From Betaproteobacteria bacterium (GTDB taxonomy: Bacteria > Pseudomonadota > Gammaproteobacteria > Burkholderiales > SG8-41), in the NCBI GenBank assembly GCA_021414185.1, contig JAIOOZ010000214.1, positions 1-5,670 on the forward strand: 5,670 bases of DNA, written 5' to 3'. Of this stretch, positions 1-5,053 are shown piece after piece; position 1 is the first letter of the stretch, and each line of letters opens with the position of its first letter. The position numbers and the translations under genes were made by a program. The notes below the pieces were generated by a model, which worked only from the letters and a program-made list of their open reading frames with translations, was not told the origin of the DNA and made no database searches.

Positions 1-24
1 GCCGACTATTGGCGGCAGCTGTAA
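1..24 (+). CDS. Possible C-terminal end of an upstream gene (partial)
   Basis: Reading frame 1 from the window edge gives ADYWRQL followed by TAA. Six of its seven sense codons end in G or C, as in the real genes here, so this may be the tail of a protein gene ending about 106 bases before dtd. Seven residues are too few to identify a family. A competing reading is frame 3, which is open from position 3 to a TGA at 132-134 that overlaps the dtd start codon. That frame has many A- and T-ending codons and looks less like coding sequence. Neither reading can be settled without the sequence to the left. Confidence 0.3.
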   Translation, partial: ADYWRQL

Positions 25-130
25 AGCTCGGTGAGCTTGCCTGCCCAACGGGAGAAATGGGAATGAAGACTCCGCGCACGTGGTTCAGGTTGCTGGCAGC
101 GGCACGCCGTCACCGAAAAAACAGTACAGC

Positions 131-568
131 ATGATAGGTTTATTGCAGCGCGTGAGCTCCGCCCGCGTCGTCGTCGAGGGCGAGGAGATTGCAGCGATAG
201 GGCAGGGCCTGCTCGTGCTGGTAGGAGTTGCCATCGGTGACGACAAGACGCGCGCCGACCGTTTGCTCGAGCGCCTGCTCGGTTACCGCGTGTTTCCCGA
301 CGCAGCGGGGAAAATGAACCTCGACTTGCGCACGATTGGCGGCGGTCTTTTGCTGGTGCCGCAATTCACGCTCGCGGCAGACACCAAAAGCGGCACGCGC
401 GCGGGGTTTTCCACGGCGGCGGCGCCGGCGCTGGGGCGCGAGTTATTTGATTACCTGGCGGTGCAGGCGCACGCGCGTCACGGCAATGTCATGTGCGGCC
501 GTTTCGGCGCCGATATGAGCGTGTCGCTGGTCAACGAAGGGCCGGTGACGTTCTGGCTGGAAAGCTGA
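131..568 (+). CDS. dtd: D-aminoacyl-tRNA deacylase (Dtd)
   Basis: Dtd hydrolyses the ester bond of D-aminoacyl-tRNAs (D-Tyr-tRNA and others, also Gly-tRNA-Ala), recycling the tRNA and keeping D-amino acids out of proteins. It is a cytosolic homodimer. With the ATG at 131 the product is 145 residues, the family's normal length. It begins MIGLLQRVSSARVVVEG, the usual Dtd N-terminus. The two family motifs are present: a QFTLAADT block at residues 78-85, and NEGPVTFWLES at the C-terminus with the Gly137-Pro138 pair that screens substrate chirality. An in-frame GTG at 80 would add 17 residues with no family counterpart, so it is not chosen. No good Shine-Dalgarno precedes 131. One oddity is that the first residue of the SQFTL motif is proline (Pro77, codon 359-361) where E. 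coli has serine. The gene converges on the racemase-fold gene, with 39 bases between the stop codons and no convincing terminator. Identification is firm. Confidence 0.96.
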   Translation: MIGLLQRVSSARVVVEGEEIAAIGQGLLVLVGVAIGDDKTRADRLLERLLGYRVFPDAAGKMNLDLRTIGGGLLLVPQFTLAADTKSGTRAGFSTAAAPALGRELFDYLAVQAHARHGNVMCGRFGADMSVSLVNEGPVTFWLES

Positions 569-607
569 ACGGACTGCCCGGCGCCGGTGCTGTATCGCTG
601 CAGCCTT

Positions 608-1354
608 TCAGACGCTCGCCATCACTTTGCCCCAGCGCGGGTCGGGGCGCTGCAGCATGCGCGGGCCCGCGGCGCGGAGCGCCTGTGCCGTTGTCGATGT
701 GATGTTGAGCAGCACCGGCACGCCGAATTCAGCTTCCAGTATCGGCACGGCGTAGATCGCGAACCAGAGTCCGCCGGGCATCAGCAACGCCTGCGCAGCC
801 GGCGTTTCCTTAAGTACCTGGCGGCCGAGCTCTAGCGCGAGCTCGTGGTCGTCGGACGCCAGCGTCTGTTTGTTTTCGGTCAGCGTGCGGGAACGTGAGC
901 GGCAGGCGATGGTTTCGATGCCGGCCTCCGCCAGATAACGCGTCAAAGCCGAATTTACCGCCTCGGGCCAGCGCGTCGCCAGCGCGATCTTCGTGGCACC
1001 CAGGCGCTGCAGCGTCGCGATGTGTGCTTCGAGGTCGGTGTCGCATGGCAACCCGGTGCGCGCTTCGGCCGCGGCAAGTATCTCGAGCATTTTTTTGCGG
1101 CCCAGTGCAGCGGCGACCGGCACTCCGCTCAATGAAATGCGGTCGGCTTTTTTCTTCGCGAGGAGATCGAAGCGCTCCCACAGCGTGGGCAGCTCGCGCT
1201 CGACCGCCGCCAGGCTGTACTCGGTGAGATTGAGGCCGGTCGTGATCACCACCATGCCTTCGGGTGCGACGCGGTAGAACTGGTACGCATCCATGTCGGT
1301 GTAGAGATGGGGGATGATGTAGCCGAGCTGGTACCACGGGTTGATGACGTTCAT
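608..1354 (-). CDS. Asp/Glu racemase-superfamily protein, arylmalonate decarboxylase / maleate isomerase-like, without the catalytic cysteines
   Basis: The product is 248 residues, typical of the arylmalonate decarboxylase / maleate cis-trans isomerase branch of the Asp/Glu racemase superfamily, cytosolic two-domain enzymes acting on carboxylic acids. Stretches that align by eye with Bordetella arylmalonate decarboxylase include GYIIPH (11-16), ISLSGV (73-78), TGLPCDT (100-106), TKIALAT (121-127), LLMPGGL (190-196) and FGVPVL (210-215). In this superfamily two positions supply acid/base cysteines. Here the first is Gly77, as in arylmalonate decarboxylase, and the second, Cys188 in that enzyme, is Pro193 (codon 776-778). 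Cys104 and Cys151 lie elsewhere in the fold. The substrate is therefore unknown, and the protein may use other chemistry or be non-catalytic. The ATG at 1354 is chosen because similarity begins just after it. A weak AAGG lies 11 bases upstream. The gene follows the large AsmA-type gene on the same strand after 68 bases, so co-transcription is likely. The fold is fairly sure, the function is not. Confidence 0.85.
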   Translation of the reverse strand: MNVINPWYQLGYIIPHLYTDMDAYQFYRVAPEGMVVITTGLNLTEYSLAAVERELPTLWERFDLLAKKKADRISLSGVPVAAALGRKKMLEILAAAEARTGLPCDTDLEAHIATLQRLGATKIALATRWPEAVNSALTRYLAEAGIETIACRSRSRTLTENKQTLASDDHELALELGRQVLKETPAAQALLMPGGLWFAIYAVPILEAEFGVPVLLNITSTTAQALRAAGPRMLQRPDPRWGKVMASV

Positions 1355-1422
1355 CGCGGGGCGTGCCTTGGAGTGTGGTGTGTGCAAATCCGTCAACGGC
1401 CGGCAAAGGCGCCCGCCCCGCA

Positions 1423-4400
1423 CTACTGGCCGAGCAGGGGGTCCTTCATGCCGCCGCTGACGTTGAGCACGCCGCGCGCGATCGATACGCTCTGGGTCCC
1501 GAGCTGGACGTTGAGACGGCCCGCGAGTTCCGCGGCCGGCGATACGTCCACCGCGCCGGTGGCGTTCAGCGGTCCGGCGGAGAGTTTGAGATTGCGATAG
1601 GAGATGCGGTTGCCGGCGGCTTGCGCCTCGCCCGTGATTTCGGTGTAAGGCGTTTTGCCGCCGCGCAGCCCGGTGCGGCTGGTCGACTGGATGGCGCGCA
1701 CGAGGTCGAGGTTGCTGAGCGTGCCTTTTTGCAGCGCGAAGTTGGCGGTGACGCGCGGCGCGGCGAACAGTTCGTCCGGCGTTTGCCCCTGCGTGGTGAA
1801 TTTCATTGCGGTTTCGAGCGTGCCGCTGGCGATGAAATCGCGCGTGAACCCCGCGAGCACCTGGCCGACGTCCGCACCCCTGAGAGTCAATTCGCCTTCC
1901 GCCGATAAGGCCGAGCCCCATTTGAGGACGACCGAACCCTTGAGCGCTCCGCTGAAAACACGGCCGTCGATGTTGGAGATGTTGGCCTGATCGCGGGTCA
2001 GCGTCGCAGTGGCGGAGAGATCGGAGAACTCGACGCGCGGTCCGACCGGCGGTGTCCAGGCGCGGGCGCTGAAATTCGCGCGCAGGGGTTCTGCGTTCGG
2101 TGCCTGCGCCCACGCGGCAAGCCGCGGCAACGCGTCCTGGTCGATGATGACGCCGGACAAATCGATTTCGTCGATTTCCTTGCGCTCATCGAGTATCGCC
2201 AGCGAAGACACGGCCATGGTCGCCGACTCGATGCGCACGTCCTGCCCCTTGCCGATGGCGATACGTTCGATCTTCAGTTGCGGAGAGGGGAACAGGTTAA
2301 ACCGCAGCCCGCTGATGTTCACCGGCTCCTGCAGCCGTTCGGAGAGGATTTTTTCGGCGCCCGGAATGTAGCCGTTGAGAGGCGCCACCTGCAGGATGCC
2401 GACGCCCGCGGCCACCAGCAGTATGAGGCCGAAGATGATGACTTGTCCCCATTTGACCGGCGCCTTGCGCGTTGCGCTTACGGTCATGCCCTTGGCCGCG
2501 GCGTGCTCCTGCTCCATGGCCTTCTGCATCGCCACGGTATCGGCGCGCAACTGCGCTTCGGTGCGCGCTTTCACTTCGGCGTCAAATTCGGCCTGCGCGC
2601 GCGCCTTGATTTCGGCTTCGACCTTGGCGTGGATGTCCTTCTCGGCGTTCTGCCGCATCTGGTGTTCCTGCATCACCCGTGCGACGGCTTCCTGCTTGGC
2701 GCGGTCTTCGGCCGCGGCGCGCGCGCGTTTTTCGGCGATCGCTTTTTGTTCGGCGTGCACGCGCGCCATCATCTCGGCCTGCGCTTTGGCTACCGCCTGC
2801 TCGTGCTGCAGGCGCGCGGAGTCGAGCATGCGCTGAGCTTCGTCGCGCATCTTGTGCGCCTCGTCGCGCGACTTTTCGGCGACCGAGGTTTCCTTGCTGG
2901 CGGCTTCGCGGATCAGTTTCTCGGCGGTGGCGCTGATCTGCATCGCCTGCTTGGCCTGGGCTTCGGCCTGTTCGCGTTTGCGCTCGGCTTCTTCGCGCGC
3001 CTTGCGTTCGGCGTCAATGCGCGCTTCGACTTCGATCTGCGCCTTGCGCTCGGCTTCCTCGCGCGCCGCCGCGACCTTCGCATCGGCTTCTTCGCGCACC
3101 TTGCGCTCCGCCGCGATGCGTGTTTCGACTTCCGCGCGGGCGCGGTTCTCGGCTTCCTCGCGCGCCTTGCCGACTACCTCGTCACGCGACTGGCGTTCCG
3201 CCGCAACCTGGGCTTCGGCTTCGGTGCGCGCCTTGCGCTCGACTGCAAACTCTTCCCGTGCCTTGGCTTCGGCGACGGCCCTCGATTCGGCTTCCACGCG
3301 CGCTTTGCGGATTTCTTCCTCGCGCGCCGCGATTTCCGTGGCGGCACGGGCTTCGGCTTCTTCGCGCGCCTTGCGCTCGGCCGCGATGCGCACCTCGGCC
3401 TCCTGGCGTGCCTTGCGCTCGATTTCTTCGCGCGATTGGGCTTCTTCGCGCGATTGGCGGATGTTGTCTTCGAGCACCTTGAATTCGGCGCGCATTTTCG
3501 CTTCGGCTTCTTCGCGCGCGATTTGCAGCTCGGTTTCGCGCTGCAGCTTGTCGGCCTGCTCCTGCGCGCGCCGCTCCGCTTCGCTATTTGCCTTGGCTTC
3601 GGCCGCGGCGCGCGCTTCGGCTTCGGCTTTCATGCGCGTTTCGGCTGCGGCAAGTGCGCGCGCCGCTTCTTCCGCTTTGGCGAGTGCTTCCTGGCGCGCG
3701 GTTTCAGCCGCGCGCGCCAGCGCCTCGGCTTCGGATTTTATTTTTTCCTCGACCTGCCCGACAGCGCGTGTTTCGGCGGCATTGCGCGCGGCGATTTCGG
3801 CTTGCGCGCGCGCTTCGGCTTCCGTTTTGGCGGTGGCGGCAGCTTCCGCCATCGCTTTCGCCTCTACGATGGCGGCTTCGGCGGCCTTGGCGCGCGCTTC
3901 CGCTTCCGCCCGCGCCTTGGCTTCGACTTCGGTGCGGGTTTTAGCTTCTGCTTCTGCACGCGCACGTGCTTCGGCTTCGGTCTTGGCGCGTTCTTCAGCC
4001 TGTTTCAGCGCCTCTTCCATGGCGCGCATCTTTGCTTCGAGCGCGACGCGCGCGCGTGCTTCCGCCTGCGCGCGGGCGCGGGCTTCGGCTTCCGCCTTCG
4101 CGCGGGCTTCGGCTTCGACGCGAGCGGCCGCTTCGGCCTTGGCCTTGGCTTGTGCTTCTATATTGGCTTTCGCCTCCGCAGCGGCACGGGCTTTGGCTTC
4201 GGCGTCGGCCGCTGCTTTGGCCGCCATGGCTGCGCGCATGCGCGCTTCGGCTTCGGCCTTGGCCTTGTCGCCGGTGGCGGCGTTGACTTCGCCTTGCGCC
4301 TTCGCGCTGTCCTGGGCTGCTGCGCGCGACTGCTCTTCGGCTTTCAGCTTGGCAGCGGCTTCCTGGCGGGCATTGGCTTCGGCAGCGGCACGGGCGCGCG

Positions 4401-4803
4401 CTTCGACTTCCTGGCGCGCCTTGGCCTCGGCGGCGGCGCGGGCTGCGGTTTCCGCGCGTGCCTTGGCTTCAGCCTCGGCCTTGGAGCGCTGTTCAGCTTC
4501 GGTATTGAGCAGAGCGACTTTGGCGGGCGAAGTGAAGTCGAGATCGAGGTCGTCGGCAGCGGCCGCATTGCCGGCGGCGGGGGCCTCCGCAAAAACGGTG
4601 ATGTAACCTTCGGCGAGCAGTTTTTCCAGGGCGGGTGGAATTTCTGCTTCGGTGAGACCGGCTTTTTTCGCCAGGTCCGCGACCTTGACTTTGCCGTCGA
4701 CGGTAAGAAACACCAGCCCGAGCTCGCGCGGCAGGCGGAGCGTCTTGTTCTTGACCTCCAACACGCCCTTGGTGGTCTTCGTGTATATGGTTTGTGGATG
4801 CAT
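1423..4803 (-). CDS. Large membrane-anchored AsmA-family protein with winged-helix-like N-terminus and very long Ala/Glu/Arg coiled-coil
   Basis: The product is 1126 residues in four parts. Residues 1-75 form a compact domain whose VADLAKKAGLTEAEIPPALE segment and following GYITV look like the helix-turn-helix and wing of a winged-helix fold. Residues 76-100 are an Ala/Asp-rich linker. Residues 101-770 are almost entirely Ala, Glu, Arg and Lys without proline, a predicted long helical rod resembling TolA domain II in composition. Residues 785-806 (WGQVIIFGLILLVAAGVG and on) are one membrane segment preceded by RKAPVK, which predicts a cytoplasmic N-terminus. Residues 808-1126 match AsmA-type proteins: the PLNGYIPGAEKILSERL entry and FPSPQLKIERIAIG follow the membrane segment, and the late block around 1026-1100 has the family's GTLSNLDLVRA and later GxVDV/LNVQL pattern. 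AsmA relatives sit in the inner membrane with a periplasmic beta-rich domain linked to outer-membrane biogenesis and phospholipid transport. E. coli AsmA (about 617 residues) has only a minimal cytoplasmic part, so the rod and N-terminal domain here are extra. No Shine-Dalgarno precedes the ATG at 4803, but the conserved-looking domain starts there and no better start was seen. Function is inferred from the AsmA part only. Confidence 0.9.
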   Translation of the reverse strand: MHPQTIYTKTTKGVLEVKNKTLRLPRELGLVFLTVDGKVKVADLAKKAGLTEAEIPPALEKLLAEGYITVFAEAPAAGNAAAADDLDLDFTSPAKVALLNTEAEQRSKAEAEAKARAETAARAAAEAKARQEVEARARAAAEANARQEAAAKLKAEEQSRAAAQDSAKAQGEVNAATGDKAKAEAEARMRAAMAAKAAADAEAKARAAAEAKANIEAQAKAKAEAAARVEAEARAKAEAEARARAQAEARARVALEAKMRAMEEALKQAEERAKTEAEARARAEAEAKTRTEVEAKARAEAEARAKAAEAAIVEAKAMAEAAATAKTEAEARAQAEIAARNAAETRAVGQVEEKIKSEAEALARAAETARQEALAKAEEAARALAAAETRMKAEAEARAAAEAKANSEAERRAQEQADKLQRETELQIAREEAEAKMRAEFKVLEDNIRQSREEAQSREEIERKARQEAEVRIAAERKAREEAEARAATEIAAREEEIRKARVEAESRAVAEAKAREEFAVERKARTEAEAQVAAERQSRDEVVGKAREEAENRARAEVETRIAAERKVREEADAKVAAAREEAERKAQIEVEARIDAERKAREEAERKREQAEAQAKQAMQISATAEKLIREAASKETSVAEKSRDEAHKMRDEAQRMLDSARLQHEQAVAKAQAEMMARVHAEQKAIAEKRARAAAEDRAKQEAVARVMQEHQMRQNAEKDIHAKVEAEIKARAQAEFDAEVKARTEAQLRADTVAMQKAMEQEHAAAKGMTVSATRKAPVKWGQVIIFGLILLVAAGVGILQVAPLNGYIPGAEKILSERLQEPVNISGLRFNLFPSPQLKIERIAIGKGQDVRIESATMAVSSLAILDERKEIDEIDLSGVIIDQDALPRLAAWAQAPNAEPLRANFSARAWTPPVGPRVEFSDLSATATLTRDQANISNIDGRVFSGALKGSVVLKWGSALSAEGELTLRGADVGQVLAGFTRDFIASGTLETAMKFTTQGQTPDELFAAPRVTANFALQKGTLSNLDLVRAIQSTSRTGLRGGKTPYTEITGEAQAAGNRISYRNLKLSAGPLNATGAVDVSPAAELAGRLNVQLGTQSVSIARGVLNVSGGMKDPLLGQ
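2494..4503 (-). repeat. Degenerate low-complexity repeat region encoding the coiled-coil rod (residues about 101-770)
   Basis: This 2-kb stretch inside the AsmA-type gene is built from endlessly varied copies of short units. On the + strand they read as cttcggcttc, cgcgcgcc and ccttggcttc-like words. On the coding strand they read as GCC/GCG alternating with GAG, GAA, AAG and CGC codons. Two styles are visible in the protein. Residues about 183-345 show Ala at nearly every second position (for example AEARAKAEAEARARAQAEAR). Residues about 460-610 show 14-residue units such as ERKARQEAEVRIAA followed by ERKAREEAEARAAT, which fit two heptads. The copies are diverged, not a clean tandem array. 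The region is coding and not intergenic. Confidence 0.85.
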
Positions 4804-4827
4804 TGAAATCAGCCGTGGAGGCGTTTT

Positions 4828-4923
4828 ATGTCAACCGGGGCTACCAAGCAAAATCACTCTTGTTTTTATGCGCTGCATGATGAAACCGTTCAAGAACTGT
4901 CGATGCCTGCCGCATGGCGTTGA
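4828..4923 (+). CDS. Candidate 31-residue small ORF with strong Shine-Dalgarno
   Basis: In the intergenic region between the divergent large genes, GGAGG at 4817-4821 lies six bases before an ATG at 4828. The frame then runs 31 codons to TGA at 4921-4923. The peptide starts MSTGATKQNHSCFYALHDE and ends SMPAAWR. It has no membrane segment or recognised motif. The ribosome-binding site is better than that of any other gene in the window, which is the main reason to list it. Against it, codon use is mixed, no good promoter was found just upstream, and the Shine-Dalgarno lies so close to the leftward gene's start that chance is possible. It could be a small protein, a leader peptide or noise. Confidence 0.2.
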   Translation: MSTGATKQNHSCFYALHDETVQELSMPAAWR

Positions 4924-4971
4924 GAAATCTTCCGCCTGCTCCCTGCTTGCCGCGCTACGGGCCGCCGCCTA

Positions 4972-5000
4972 TTGATTACCGGTTGCCATTATAGTTTAAT
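4972..5000 (+). promoter_or_regulatory. Candidate sigma-70-type promoter for the HD-domain gene
   Basis: TTGATT (4972-4977) and TTTAAT (4995-5000) are separated by exactly 17 bases, matching four of six and five of six consensus positions. Transcription would start near 5007, giving a leader of about 47 bases before the ATG at 5054. The hexamers lie in the most AT-rich part of the intergenic region. This was read by eye and is not tested. Confidence 0.45.
4988..4993 (-). promoter_or_regulatory. Candidate -10 element for the leftward AsmA-type gene
   Basis: On the minus strand these bases read TATAAT, a perfect -10 hexamer, pointing toward the AsmA-type gene about 185 bases away. No recognisable -35 hexamer is found 16-18 bases upstream (the sequence there is CTAGGC-like), and there is no extended -10 TGN, so the site would need an activator or is fortuitous. 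It lies inside the spacer of the rightward promoter candidate. Confidence 0.3.
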
Positions 5001-5053
5001 ACGTCGCGCAGCCTAGAAGATGACGGTTTTTTTTGCGCGAAAGGGCGGTGGGT

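Noticed and set aside
24..38. Six-base-pair hairpin AAGCTC-GGT-GAGCTT
   Set aside because: Short stem with no following T-run, so it is not convincing as an intrinsic terminator.
578..587. Palindrome CCGGCGCCGG between the convergent stops of dtd and the racemase-fold gene
   Set aside because: It is only ten bases of pure G/C in GC-rich DNA, has no loop and no T-run; likely chance and not a terminator.
1355..2113. Upstream extension of the racemase-fold frame to 2113 on the minus strand
   Set aside because: Residues before the ATG at 1354 are an Arg-rich out-of-frame reading of the AsmA domain, and family similarity starts only after 1354.
2852..4606. 584-codon open frame on the + strand
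   Set aside because: Ser/Ala/Arg low-complexity product, antisense to the same repeat region; a composition shadow.
2278..4806. 842-codon open frame on the + strand
   Set aside because: It lies exactly opposite the coiled-coil gene. Its product is a monotonous Gly/Phe/Leu/Arg string that mirrors GCC/GAA/AAG/CGC codons, so the absence of stops comes from the repeat composition of the real gene.
5026..5033. T-run before the HD-domain gene as a terminator
   Set aside because: No GC-rich stem precedes it on the + strand.
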